NCBI GenBank assembly: GCA_022508425.1
Contig: JAFLVF010000005.1
Coordinates: 1 to 46,028 of the forward strand
Source: Clostridiales bacterium
GTDB lineage: Bacteria; Bacillota; Clostridia; Christensenellales; Pumilibacteraceae
Direction of reading: 5' to 3'
DNA length: 46,028 nt
Shown here: positions 29,269 to 40,008 of the stretch, piece after piece
How positions within the stretch are numbered: the stretch's first letter is position 1
Layout of the letters: the number at the start of each line of letters is the position of its first letter
Notes under the pieces: generated by a model
Database searches by the model: none
Told to the model about the DNA's origin: nothing
What the model saw: the letters and a program-made list of their open reading frames with translations, nothing else
Made by a program: the position numbers and the translations under genes

Positions 29269-30241
29269 GTCCGTTAAACCCCGTCAACACCTCGTAAACA
29301 ATAGTATTATAGCACTCCGCAAGATATTGTGCATCACTTTTTTGACAAATTATGTACGCATATTCGCCTATTCTGCACGGCGTATAAGTAACGTCTATCA
29401 TCGTCACATCCATGCACGGCACGCCGACTACATCGCACCGTTGCCCTCGCACTCTCATATATGTTTGCTTGTCACACCGTCTAAACCCGTCGGCATATCC
29501 GCATTTTACGACCGCAACTGTCATGTCGTGCTCCGCCGTATACTCGCCGTATCCGACATGCTCGCCCACGCTCACACGGCGCATAGCCACTATCTTTGCT
29601 CTGACGCTCATACAGCTTTCCAATCCGTCGTGATAGCCGTACATAGCTATACCGCACCGCGTCATGTCGTAGAGCTCTCCGTTAGTATCGAGCGCGCTCG
29701 ACGCGTACAAGTGCCTGTTTCCGGCGAGGACCGCGTCGTTTGTCATTCGCTCGAACTTCTCGCACTGTACGCATGCGGAACGCACGCCGTCGTACAGATG
29801 GGAATATACGCTATTTGGCAAAACATCGGCGGCGCGGCAAAGCGACGATATTCTCTTAAGCTCTCTCTCATCGGCGCCAAACCTGTTCATTCCCGTATTG
29901 ACGGCGACGGAAAAGTTTTTCTTTCCGCTGTTTAACAGCGCCTTCAGCTCGGCCGCCGAGCTCACCGTAGGAATTATATACACGTCGTTCGAAGCAAGAA
30001 ACGGCTTAATATCGCCGCCAAGCACAAGTACCGGGCGTCTCACGCCCATGTGTCTGACGGCTTGCGCCTCATCGTAGTCGGCTACAAAAAAACAATCGAC
30101 TATATTTTCTATGTACGGCGCTACTGCGATACCGTGGCCGTAAGCGTTCGCCTTGACAACCGCGCAAAACTTATTACGCGTGACGGCACGAATACGCCTT
30201 ATATTGCTCCTAAGCCTTGACAAATCGACAACCGTTTCCAT
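29246..30241 (-). CDS. alr: Alanine racemase
   Basis: PLP enzyme making D-alanine for peptidoglycan. The PLP lysine is Lys30 in VVKANAYGHG and the second catalytic base Tyr231 in VGYGEY, followed by KCGYADGF and the conserved CMDVTMIDVT. At 331 residues it is shorter than typical Alr (360-390): the N-terminus starts only about 10 residues before the usual first strand, and some loops are compact, but both catalytic residues are present. The ATG at 30241 has a GAGGG ribosome binding site. It lies 66 bp after atpC. Confidence 0.94.
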   Translation of the reverse strand: METVVDLSRLRSNIRRIRAVTRNKFCAVVKANAYGHGIAVAPYIENIVDCFFVADYDEAQAVRHMGVRRPVLVLGGDIKPFLASNDVYIIPTVSSAAELKALLNSGKKNFSVAVNTGMNRFGADERELKRISSLCRAADVLPNSVYSHLYDGVRSACVQCEKFERMTNDAVLAGNRHLYASSALDTNGELYDMTRCGIAMYGYHDGLESCMSVRAKIVAMRRVSVGEHVGYGEYTAEHDMTVAVVKCGYADGFRRCDKQTYMRVRGQRCDVVGVPCMDVTMIDVTYTPCRIGEYAYIICQKSDAQYLAECYNTIVYEVLTGFNGRAKRIYI

Positions 30242-30307
30242 TAAGCCCTCGCCGCAAAATGCTAATTGTGTATATGCTTCTTGCGACGCCTACGTTACGA
30301 ACGGATG

Positions 30308-32919
<2,612 letters not shown>

Positions 32920-32923
<4 letters not shown>

Positions 32924-34767
32924 TTGGCGTCCTTTAAGAAGAACAGCGAGTACGCCTCAACCGCCTCTCCTATGCGAATACTCATATCCATCGTAATCTC
33001 GCCGCCCGCTTTAAGCGCCGACACTATATCCGAATAGTTTATATCGAAATACTTGATAAACTTGTCTTTGAACTCCGTTATGCGCTCGACGGGTATCGAA
33101 GAAAAGAGCTCTTTTGTCGTAATGTACAGCAAGATTATTTGATGGCTTAGATCCATCGGGCAATGAACGTCTTGCTTTAGAATTTCGCTCGTGCGCTTGC
33201 CCTGTTCGAGCCTATGCGTCGTTGCTTCGTCAAGCTCGGCACCGAATTGAGCGAATACGCTGAGCTCTCTGTACTGCGACAAGTCGAGTCTCAATTTGCC
33301 TGACACACGTCGCATGGTCTTTGATTGTGCGCTCGATCCGACGCGCGATACGGACAGTCCCACGTTGATAGCCGGTCGTGTTCCCGCATTAAACAAATCG
33401 CTCTCAAGATAGATTTGACCGTCTGTAATCGAAATGATATTGGTCGGGATGTACGCCGATATGTCGCCGGCGAGAGTTTCCACAATCGGAAGCGCGGTCA
33501 AAGACCCACCGCCGAGCTCGGGTGATAACTTAGCGGCACGCTCGAGTAGTCTCGAATGCAGGTAAAAAATATCGCCGGGATACGCTTCGCGCCCGGGCGG
33601 ACGCTTGAGCAGAAGGCTCATTGCGCGGTACGCGACGGCGTGCTTGGACAGATCGTCGTAAACTATTAGCACATCCTTGCCGGCATACATAAACTCTTCG
33701 GCAATGGCACATCCGGCATACGGCGCTATATACTGTAGCGGCGCGCTGTCGGAAGCCGTAGCGCTGACTACCACCGTATATTCCATCGCGCCGTGCGAAG
33801 TAAGTGTGTTGACAACGCTTGAAATAGACGACGATTTTTGCCCTATTGCAACATAAACGCATACAACGTCTTTTCCACGCTGATTGATGATTGTATCGAC
33901 GGCAATGGACGTCTTGCCCGTCTGCCTGTCGCCTATAATCAGCTCGCGCTGTCCGCGCCCGATTGGCACCATGGCGTCGATTGCGAGTATTCCCGTCTGC
34001 ATGGGCGTATTGACCTTGTCGCGGTCCTTGATCTGCGGCGCCGGGCACTCTATCGGACGATATTTGTCCGTCACTATCGCGCCCAATCCGTCGACGGGTA
34101 TTCCCAATGGATTGACTACTCGCCCCAGCATCTTCTCTCCGACGGGAACGGAAACTATCATACCCGTTGTCTTGACAATCATGTGCGCCGAGACTTTGTC
34201 GTCGTCGTCGAGAACTATTGCTCCCACGCTTCCTTCTTCGAGGTTGAGCACAATGGCCTGCGTGCCGTTCTCTATTTGAAGCATTTCACCGTACTCTGCC
34301 GCCGACAGCCCGTTTATATTGATGACGCCGTCGCCGCAAAACTCAATCGAGCCTGCATGGCGCACGTCGTATGACTTGTTATATCCGTCGACGCGCTTGC
34401 CTAAAGTTTCGTCGACGTACTTCTTGATGTCTTCGGCAGTATCGATCTTGATTTCGGTTTTCGGCTTGTCGCTCTTTTTGCGCCGACGCGACCTAGCCGG
34501 CGCGTTGACAGGAATGGACGCCGCCTCGATAAAATTCTCGTTCATCAGATAGCTCGCGTCGATTTTGTCTATCTGCGATCTGTATGTGCCATCGTAGAAC
34601 TTATCGCCGTCTATTACAAGAATACCGCCCAGCAATTCTTCGTCGATGCCGTAATCGAAAACAACGCTTTCTCCCTTATGCTTTGCGGAGAAAACGCGCT
34701 CTACCTTTTTGATCTCGGCATCGGACAAATGCTTAGCCGATTTTACGATTATCCTGCGCTCGTTCAA
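32920..34767 (-). CDS. atpA: ATP synthase alpha subunit with fused N-terminal delta-subunit C-terminal domain
   Basis: 615 residues, about 105 more than a normal alpha subunit (~505). Residues ~5-76 look like the C-terminal domain of the delta subunit/OSCP: VKSAKHLSDAEIKKVERVFS, then IDEELLGGILVIDGDKFYDG and TYRSQIDKI, matching the delta pattern of an SA.LS start, a GG.V..GD...DG core and R.Q.. end. Residues ~77-107 are a basic linker (ARSRRRKKSDKPKTE). Alpha proper begins at ~108 with nucleotide motif GDRQTGKT (279-286) and the arginine-finger region VGLSVSRVGSSAQ. The start is a TTG at 34767, 8 bases after GGAGG; no alternative start codon occurs near residue 108. No separate atpH exists: atpF ends 3 bp upstream. 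The frame is continuous, so this is a genuine fusion, not a frameshift. Confidence 0.93.
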
Positions 34768-34770
34768 CGC

Positions 34771-35283
34771 TTAGTCCTCCCAATCGGACAAGACCTGCTC
34801 TATCAATGCGGAATTATCCGCATCCGATATCTCGCGCTCCAACAGCTTTTGCGCTATCTGGACGGCGAGCTTGTTGACGCTGTCGCGGTATTCATTCTTT
34901 AACTGTTCTTTTTGATACATCGCGTCGTTCTTTGCCGCGTCGATTATTGCCTTGGACTGGGCTTGAGCGTCGGCTACGATTGCTTCAGCGCGCTCTTCTG
35001 CGGCCTTTGCGACCTCTGCGGCAACGCGTGCGCTCTCCAATTTCGTGTCCTCGACCATTTTGTCGTATTCCGCTTTGAGATTTTCGCTTTCGGCTTTGAG
35101 TTTCTCGTTCTCTTCGTAGACGTCGTTTAGGCTATTGCGCTTGTTAATAATCATTTTCTTGACAGGCTTGTACAGGACTGCGATCAACACGCCGAAAAGA
35201 ATGAGAAAATTGCCAATGTAAAAAAGCATTGACCTCCAATCGAGCCCGAGATTATCGAAAACACTGTTACACAAAAAACTCAT
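34771..35283 (-). CDS. atpF: ATP synthase Fo b subunit
   Basis: Peripheral stalk. 170 residues: one N-terminal membrane helix (~19-41, SMLFYIGNFLILFGVLIAVL) followed by a long charged coiled coil (ENEKLKAESENLKAEYDKMV onward) to a C-terminus LLEREISDADNSALIEQV. Length and layout are ordinary, so the b subunit has not absorbed the missing delta N-terminal domain (as happens in mycobacteria). It starts 16 bp after atpE and ends 3 bp before the delta-alpha fusion gene. Confidence 0.95.
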   Translation of the reverse strand: MSFLCNSVFDNLGLDWRSMLFYIGNFLILFGVLIAVLYKPVKKMIINKRNSLNDVYEENEKLKAESENLKAEYDKMVEDTKLESARVAAEVAKAAEERAEAIVADAQAQSKAIIDAAKNDAMYQKEQLKNEYRDSVNKLAVQIAQKLLEREISDADNSALIEQVLSDWED

Positions 35284-35299
35284 GATTTTTACTCGTTTT

Positions 35300-35566
35300 T
35301 TACATTACGATTAGCATTATCGCTATAAAAGTGCCGTAAATTGCCGTTGTTTCGCAAAACGCAAGACCGAGCAGCATAGACGAACGAATCTGCTTGAACG
35401 CGCCCGGCTGACGGGCAATGGCGTCTACCGACTTGCCTACCGACAATCCCATACCGAGACCGGCGCCTACGCACGACAGTGCGGCAATACCTACGCCGAT
35501 TGCGGCAAGCCCTTCGATGCCCAAAAGCGATATTACGGGAACAATCGCATTAAGAAACATTTGCAT
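35300..35566 (-). CDS. atpE: ATP synthase Fo c subunit
   Basis: Forms the membrane rotor ring. 88 residues, two membrane helices joined by the polar loop ARQP (51-54). The ion-binding carboxylate is Glu72 in FCETTAIYG. Thr73, Thr74 and Tyr77 match positions that help bind Na+ in sodium-type rings, but the Gln of helix 1 typical for Na+ binding is replaced by Met39 (LGMGLSVGKSV). Ion specificity is therefore uncertain, with H+ somewhat favoured. The ATG at 35566 has a CGGAGG ribosome binding site. Confidence 0.96.
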   Translation of the reverse strand: MQMFLNAIVPVISLLGIEGLAAIGVGIAALSCVGAGLGMGLSVGKSVDAIARQPGAFKQIRSSMLLGLAFCETTAIYGTFIAIMLIVM

Positions 35567-35611
35567 AATCTAAAACCTCCGAAAGTAACGGGTTTGAATA
35601 AACGAATATAT

Positions 35612-36268
35612 CTACTCTATGGCTTCGTTGATGAAGTTCATAGACAAGAACATGAATACATACGACTGTATGAGCGCATGGAACAATGTGAACAGCGGCT
35701 CTAATACAACAGGCAAAACGTAAGGAATTGCCGCATACACAATTTCCATTATCAAATATCCGGAGAATACACTGCCAAACAATCGAAGCGCCATCGATAC
35801 GGGCACTATCGCGTCCGTCACCGGCATTATCACTGTCGCAAAATGTTTCAGTCTCCGCGCACGATGCTTGAGTATTCCGCAGATCTGGATGACGAAGAAA
35901 GTAATCAGGCCGAGGATAAGATCGCAATTCAGATCGGACAGCGGCGATCTGAGCCCGAACAGCTCGACAAGCACGCCGAACATAATAAATGCCGAGCAAC
36001 CGAAATATAACGGCCCGGTAACCTTTGAATACTTCTCGGTCAGCTCGTCCGATTCGGTAACGAACAACCCCACCGCCCATTCCAAAAACATGCGCAAAGG
36101 CGACATGCTCTTAAAATCATTGTTCCAACGCTTGATAAAGAATATGCGAACAACGAGCGCGAAAATTATGAGAACAGCCGAAACAATCACGCACGAGAAC
36201 ATCGTTGCCGTGATTTTGAAATCACCTATCATGAATAGTGTTTTGGGTGCAATCTCGGGTAGTTCCAT
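35612..36268 (-). CDS. atpB: ATP synthase Fo a subunit
   Basis: Ion channel stator subunit. 218 residues with five to six membrane helices. The essential arginine is in MALRLFGSVFSGYLIM near residue 145, and the C-terminal helix (FHALIQSYVFMFLSMNFI) is typical. ATG 36268 is taken as start because the upstream extension (to a GTG at 36316) has no family-like content. No ribosome binding site precedes it, and the predicted transcript start lies within a base or two of the ATG, so initiation may be leaderless. First gene of the ATP synthase operon; no atpI is present before it. Confidence 0.92.
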   Translation of the reverse strand: MELPEIAPKTLFMIGDFKITATMFSCVIVSAVLIIFALVVRIFFIKRWNNDFKSMSPLRMFLEWAVGLFVTESDELTEKYSKVTGPLYFGCSAFIMFGVLVELFGLRSPLSDLNCDLILGLITFFVIQICGILKHRARRLKHFATVIMPVTDAIVPVSMALRLFGSVFSGYLIMEIVYAAIPYVLPVVLEPLFTLFHALIQSYVFMFLSMNFINEAIE

Positions 36269-36275
36269 AGTTCTA

Positions 36276-36304
36276 AATATAGCACTTTTCGATAAAAATA
36301 GCAA
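36276..36304 (-). promoter_or_regulatory. Predicted promoter of the ATP synthase operon
   Basis: Minus strand -35 TTGCTA (36299-36304), 17 bp spacer, -10 TATATT (36276-36281). Only seven bases separate the -10 from the atpB ATG, so the RNA would begin at or next to the start codon. A second perfect TATAAT lies upstream at 36321-36326 without a good -35. Confidence 0.6.
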
Positions 36305-36351
36305 CTGTTTTGGCACTCACATTATATTGGCTTTTTTGCCTATGTGCCACA

Positions 36352-36726
36352 TCAATAGTTCAAATAGCTGTCAAATGCGTTGACAATATGATTTACAGTC
36401 TTGTTTTCGAGGTAAACTTCTATAATGTCGTACCGCACCTGAACGCCGAACAGCCTGAATCGCTTGATATACTGCGCAGTTACTTGAGAAATCTTCTTGA
36501 TTTTCTCATGGCCGACTGCTTCTGCCGGCGTACCGTAATCAAGAGAAAGGCGCGACTTGACTTCGACTGCAATAAGAGTATGTTCGTCTGTCGCGAAAAT
36601 ATCAACCTCGCCTATTTCAGTCGTATAGTTTCGGTCGAGTATGCGGTAGCCGTGCGTCTCGAGATATTTGACCGCTATATCTTCGCCGTTCTTTCCGCGC
36701 GTGTTTACGCGTTTCTTTCTACCCAT
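36352..36726 (-). CDS. UPF0102 family (YraN) nuclease-fold protein
   Basis: Restriction-endonuclease-like fold protein of unknown role, widespread next to rnhB. Translated from ATG 36726 it has 124 residues with the motif NTRGKNGEDIAVKYLETHGY, GEVDIFATD and VEVKSR, i.e. the E..D..ExK nuclease-like core. The frame is open to 36888, but that extension overlaps rnhB and lacks support; the ATG chosen lies 1 bp after the rnhB stop codon, with GGTGGA upstream. It closes the ylxM-to-yraN operon. Confidence 0.92.
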   Translation of the reverse strand: MGRKKRVNTRGKNGEDIAVKYLETHGYRILDRNYTTEIGEVDIFATDEHTLIAVEVKSRLSLDYGTPAEAVGHEKIKKISQVTAQYIKRFRLFGVQVRYDIIEVYLENKTVNHIVNAFDSYLNY

Positions 36727-36727
36727 A

Positions 36728-37369
36728 TCATTTGTCCACCGTGAAATTTTTAATAAACGTCCGCCTGTGTTCCGGGCATGCGCCAAACCGCTTGATTGCG
36801 GCAATATGCTCTGCCGTGCCGTACCCCTTGTTTCGGGCAAAGCCGTACTGCGTATACATCGCGTCCAGCCCTCGCATATATCTGTCACGCATTACCTTGG
36901 CTATAATGGACGCGGCGGCCACACTATAGCTTTTTGCATCGGCCTTGATCACAGCCTCGCACCTAACCGCAGTGTTGAGTCCGCGCACAGCGTCCACAAT
37001 CGCAAGCTCCGGCACAATCTTCAATCCCGCTATCGCCTGCACCATCGCTTGTTTTGTCGCGTTGAGAATATTAATTCTGTCTATAGTAGCCGCGTCTATC
37101 ATAACAACGCAGTAGTCGGCGACCGTAACAATCTGTTCGAACAACTGTTCGCGCTTGCTCTCACTAAGCTTCTTGCTGTCGTCGACACCGAGAATGGGAA
37201 TATCGAGCGGAATTGAACACGCGCATACCGAGACAGGACCCACGAGCGGTCCGCGACCCGCCTCGTCAACACCGCAAATATGATGTGCACCGAACGATTT
37301 GTCAAACGCCGTCATGCGCATCGCTTTCTCAATTGCTGATTCGCGTGTTCTTTTGCTATCACCCATCAT
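36728..37369 (-). CDS. rnhB: Ribonuclease HII
   Basis: Degrades RNA in RNA-DNA hybrids and removes misincorporated ribonucleotides. 213 residues with the type 2 RNase H motif CGVDEAGRGPLVGPV near residue 32 (metal ligands Asp and Glu), DDSKKLSESKRE near 64, the second acidic site AIVDAV, and the AAASIIAKVMRDR segment. The start ATG lies inside the ylqF gene (11-bp overlap); a second ATG follows immediately. ylqF-rnhB is a conserved pair. Confidence 0.96.
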   Translation of the reverse strand: MMGDSKRTRESAIEKAMRMTAFDKSFGAHHICGVDEAGRGPLVGPVSVCACSIPLDIPILGVDDSKKLSESKREQLFEQIVTVADYCVVMIDAATIDRINILNATKQAMVQAIAGLKIVPELAIVDAVRGLNTAVRCEAVIKADAKSYSVAAASIIAKVMRDRYMRGLDAMYTQYGFARNKGYGTAEHIAAIKRFGACPEHRRTFIKNFTVDK

Positions 37370-38201
37370 TTCGCTCCAGCGCTATTTTCCCCAAACGACA
37401 TTTTCTGTAGTCATCTATCACGGCTGACGCAGCCCTGTCAACGTCAAGTGCGCCGCCACGCATTTTGAATGCGCGTTTTTGTGCTATGTGCTCCAATGCC
37501 GTAAAGTCGTCGACCGAATTTATGTCAAATCCGTACCGCGCAGTCACCGCCTCGGGCGCAATATCCCTAAGACGAGAAACGAGCGCACATGCTAGTTCTG
37601 TCACGTCGACTATCTCGTCTTTGATACTACCTATAATAGCGAGGTTTTCGCCGACAACTCGCGAGGCGATCTTGGGATAAAGTGTTCCCGGCGTGTCGAG
37701 TACGTCCAGTGTGTTATCAACCCTGCACCATGTAGTAGACCGCGTAACGCCAGCTTTGTCACCCGTGTTCAGCCGAGACTTGCCGCATAAGGTATTAATT
37801 ATAGTCGACTTGCCTGTATTGGGCACGCCAATGACCATTGCGCGCAAGTGCTCGTTTAGACCGCGTTTGTTCTGCTTGGCCAAAGTTTCCGCACACACCG
37901 ATTTGATAGCGGCAATCAATCGTTTTCTAGTCGAACCGTCGGTGCCGTCCGTCGCTATTGCCGTACATTTAGCGCTCGACAGTTTATTCAGCCAGCCGTT
38001 TACCACGTCCGTCGGCGCGATATCGGCCTTATTCAGCACATAAACAATCGGAACGTTGATTTTCCGGTCGAAACTCGGATTAAAACACGACAAAACCGCG
38101 CGCGCGTCCAATACGTACACAACACAGTCCGATACGGCAAGATTGCTTTCAATCTCGCGCATAGATTTATTCATGTGTCCGGGAAACCAATTTATATCCA
38201 T
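37359..38201 (-). CDS. ylqF: Ribosome biogenesis GTPase YlqF/RbgA
   Basis: Circularly permuted GTPase needed for late assembly of the 50S subunit. In the 280 residues the GTPase motifs appear in permuted order: NKAD (G4, near residue 57), then P-loop GVPNTGKST (G1, near 125), then DTPG (G3, near 170). The N-terminal INWFPGHMNKSMREI is the family signature. Lies 10 bp after trmD and overlaps rnhB by 11 bp; in Bacillus rplS stands between trmD and ylqF, but here it is elsewhere. Confidence 0.96.
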   Translation of the reverse strand: MDINWFPGHMNKSMREIESNLAVSDCVVYVLDARAVLSCFNPSFDRKINVPIVYVLNKADIAPTDVVNGWLNKLSSAKCTAIATDGTDGSTRKRLIAAIKSVCAETLAKQNKRGLNEHLRAMVIGVPNTGKSTIINTLCGKSRLNTGDKAGVTRSTTWCRVDNTLDVLDTPGTLYPKIASRVVGENLAIIGSIKDEIVDVTELACALVSRLRDIAPEAVTARYGFDINSVDDFTALEHIAQKRAFKMRGGALDVDRAASAVIDDYRKCRLGKIALERNDG

Positions 38202-38211
38202 TTATGCACTA

Positions 38212-38892
38212 TCAATCTATGCTGTCAAGAAGATCGGCGCGGCGCGCTCGGGTTATCTGCTTAGACTGTTCGCGGCGGAATTTGTCAACCTCTTTATGAT
38301 CGCCGCTCAACAAAACTTCGGGGACTTTAAGACCCATAAATTCGGGCGGGCGCGTATATTGCGGATATTCCAAATAGCCGTTGGCAAAACTCTCGTCCTC
38401 GTGGGATAACGCCGAGCCGAGTACCCCGTCGACAAATCTTGCCGACGCGTCTATTACGGCCATAGCCGCTATCTCGCCGCCCGAAAGAACGTAATCTCCT
38501 ACCGAAATCTCTTCGTCGATACATAGCTCGATAGCGCGTTCGTCTACGCCCTCGTAATGTCCGCACAGTATAAGCAAATTATCGCACTCGGCAAGCCTTC
38601 GCGCCGTTTTGTCGGTAAAGGTTTCGCCCTTCGGCGACATATATATCCGCTTGTATTCATGATTGGGATCGACTGCGTTTATGCAATCGTAAATCGGTTG
38701 AACGCACATTACCATGCCGGCGCCACCGCCGTACGGCGCGTCGTCGCACTTGAAATGCTTCTTATCGGCGGAATACTCTCGTATATCCACCGCCTCGAAA
38801 TCGAGCGTACCGTTCTTGATGGCCCGACCGATTATGCTCTCACTCATAGCGTCAAACATCTTGGGAAACAGTGTCAGCACTCTAATCTTCAC
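38212..38892 (-). CDS. trmD: tRNA (guanine-37-N1)-methyltransferase
   Basis: SPOUT-class methyltransferase that modifies G37 next to the anticodon. 226 residues: N-terminal MKIRVLTLFPKMFD, the trefoil-knot SAM site with LLILCGHYEGVDER and VGDYVLSGGEIAAM, and PPEFMGLKVPEVLLSGDH near the C-terminus. The start is a GTG at 38892 that overlaps the end of rimM by 11 bp, with GAGGTGGC upstream. rimM-trmD is the canonical pair. Confidence 0.97.
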   Translation of the reverse strand: MKIRVLTLFPKMFDAMSESIIGRAIKNGTLDFEAVDIREYSADKKHFKCDDAPYGGGAGMVMCVQPIYDCINAVDPNHEYKRIYMSPKGETFTDKTARRLAECDNLLILCGHYEGVDERAIELCIDEEISVGDYVLSGGEIAAMAVIDASARFVDGVLGSALSHEDESFANGYLEYPQYTRPPEFMGLKVPEVLLSGDHKEVDKFRREQSKQITRARRADLLDSID

Positions 38893-39391
38893 GAACAGCC
38901 ACCTCGTTAAACGCTCTGAAATCTATGTACAGCGCGCGTTTTTCCTCGTCGAACTTGGGATTGAGCTTTTTCAAGAACGGAAATGACAGCGACTTGCCGC
39001 TGTTGTCAATCACTTCGAATACGTCGGCAGCGCCGAACGACTTAATATCCATAATCTTGCCGAGCTTGTCTGTTGTACCGCCGTCTATTGTGAAAATATC
39101 CGCGCCGATAAGATCGGCAATAAAAAACTCGCCGTCGGACAGTTCGACAGCCGAAGCGCGGTCGATTGTAATCATCTTGCCGCGAAGCGTCTCCGCGTCA
39201 TTCATGCTCGACACACCGTCAAAGCATAAATACACCATATTGCCGTCTAATCGCACATTTTTGACACGATACAGCCGCCCGTCGACAGTGACAGACTTTA
39301 GCGCGGTAAAACGCGTAGGATCGCTAGTAAGTGGTTTTACTTTGATTTCGCCGCGTATGCCGTGAGGTTTTAGAATTTCGCCTATAACCAT
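38882..39391 (-). CDS. rimM: Ribosome maturation factor RimM
   Basis: 30S maturation factor. 169 residues: the N-terminal domain begins IGEILKPHGIRGEIKVKPLT and continues YLCFDGVSSMNDAETLRGKM; the C-terminal PRC-barrel includes DLIGADIFT and LPFL-like SFPFLKKLN near residue 145. Starts 51 bp after khpA, across a strong hairpin, and overlaps trmD by 11 bp. Confidence 0.95.
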   Translation of the reverse strand: MVIGEILKPHGIRGEIKVKPLTSDPTRFTALKSVTVDGRLYRVKNVRLDGNMVYLCFDGVSSMNDAETLRGKMITIDRASAVELSDGEFFIADLIGADIFTIDGGTTDKLGKIMDIKSFGAADVFEVIDNSGKSLSFPFLKKLNPKFDEEKRALYIDFRAFNEVAVRED

Positions 39392-39403
39392 ATACGTATT
39401 AAA

Positions 39404-39429
39404 TCGGCGCGGCAGTGTTGCCGCGCCGA
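39404..39429 (-). promoter_or_regulatory. Perfect 11-bp hairpin between khpA and rimM
   Basis: TCGGCGCGGCA (39404-39414) and TGCCGCGCCGA (39419-39429) are perfectly complementary with a 4-nt loop. After the stem the minus strand reads ATTTAATA, a poor T-run. It may be a weak terminator, an RNA processing or stability element that sets a lower level for rimM-trmD than for rpsP-khpA. Confidence 0.7.
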
Positions 39430-39442
39430 AAACACTCGAAAA

Positions 39443-39661
39443 TTACTCGTCGATTTCGACGGAATAATTTTTACCTTGCTTAATTGACGCCGCCTTGACG
39501 ACAGAGCGAATCGCCTTGATGATCCTGCCCTGTTTGCCTATTACCTTGCCCATATCGTCTTTTGCGACCTTGATGACAATGACGTCGCCGTCCTCGTCGA
39601 CAGACACTTCGTCCTTATTGTCGACAAGCGCGGTAACAATGTATTTGACAAGCTCGTTCAT
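39443..39661 (-). CDS. khpA: KH-domain RNA-binding protein KhpA (YlqC)
   Basis: Small RNA-binding protein linked to cell length control and small-RNA biology in Gram-positives. The 72 residues are a single KH domain with the GxxG loop in GKVIGKQGRIIKAI near residues 38-51. The start ATG lies 3 bp after the rpsP stop codon. rpsP-khpA-rimM-trmD is the standard Firmicutes order. Confidence 0.95.
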   Translation of the reverse strand: MNELVKYIVTALVDNKDEVSVDEDGDVIVIKVAKDDMGKVIGKQGRIIKAIRSVVKAASIKQGKNYSVEIDE

Positions 39662-39664
39662 TGA

Positions 39665-39955
39665 TTATTCCGCCTTCTTTTTCTTGTCGACCTTGGTCTT
39701 TTGCGTCGACTTTTTGGTCTCGATAACTCCGGCGTCGACCAAGATTGCACGAACGGTATCGGTCGGTTGAGCGCCCATAGCAATCCATTTCTTGGCCTTT
39801 TCGACGTCTACCTTGACTCCGTCATCGAGGTGCGGATCGTACGTTCCGAGCAAATCGATAAAGCGCCCGTCGCGCGGCGAGCGTGAGTCGGCAACAACGA
39901 TACGGTAGAACGGTGATTTGTGATCGCCGAGTCGAGTAAGTCTGATTTTAACCAT
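39665..39955 (-). CDS. rpsP: 30S ribosomal protein S16
   Basis: Ribosomal protein needed for 30S assembly. 96 residues starting [20 protein letters not shown], with [20 protein letters not shown] and [16 protein letters not shown], all diagnostic for S16; the tail is lysine-rich. The ATG at 39955 has AAGGAG 8 bases upstream. It follows ffh by 53 bp. Confidence 0.97.
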   Translation of the reverse strand: MVKIRLTRLGDHKSPFYRIVVADSRSPRDGRFIDLLGTYDPHLDDGVKVDVEKAKKWIAMGAQPTDTVRAILVDAGVIETKKSTQKTKVDKKKKAE

Positions 39956-40008
39956 GATTTTTTCTCCTTAAGAAAGTTATTATTGTGAAAGTCACTTAAT
40001 AAGCGGCT

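Noticed and set aside
36727..36888. Longer start for the YraN gene
   Set aside because: The extension lies in rnhB and is not YraN-like; the ATG at 36726 directly after the rnhB stop codon fits the family start.
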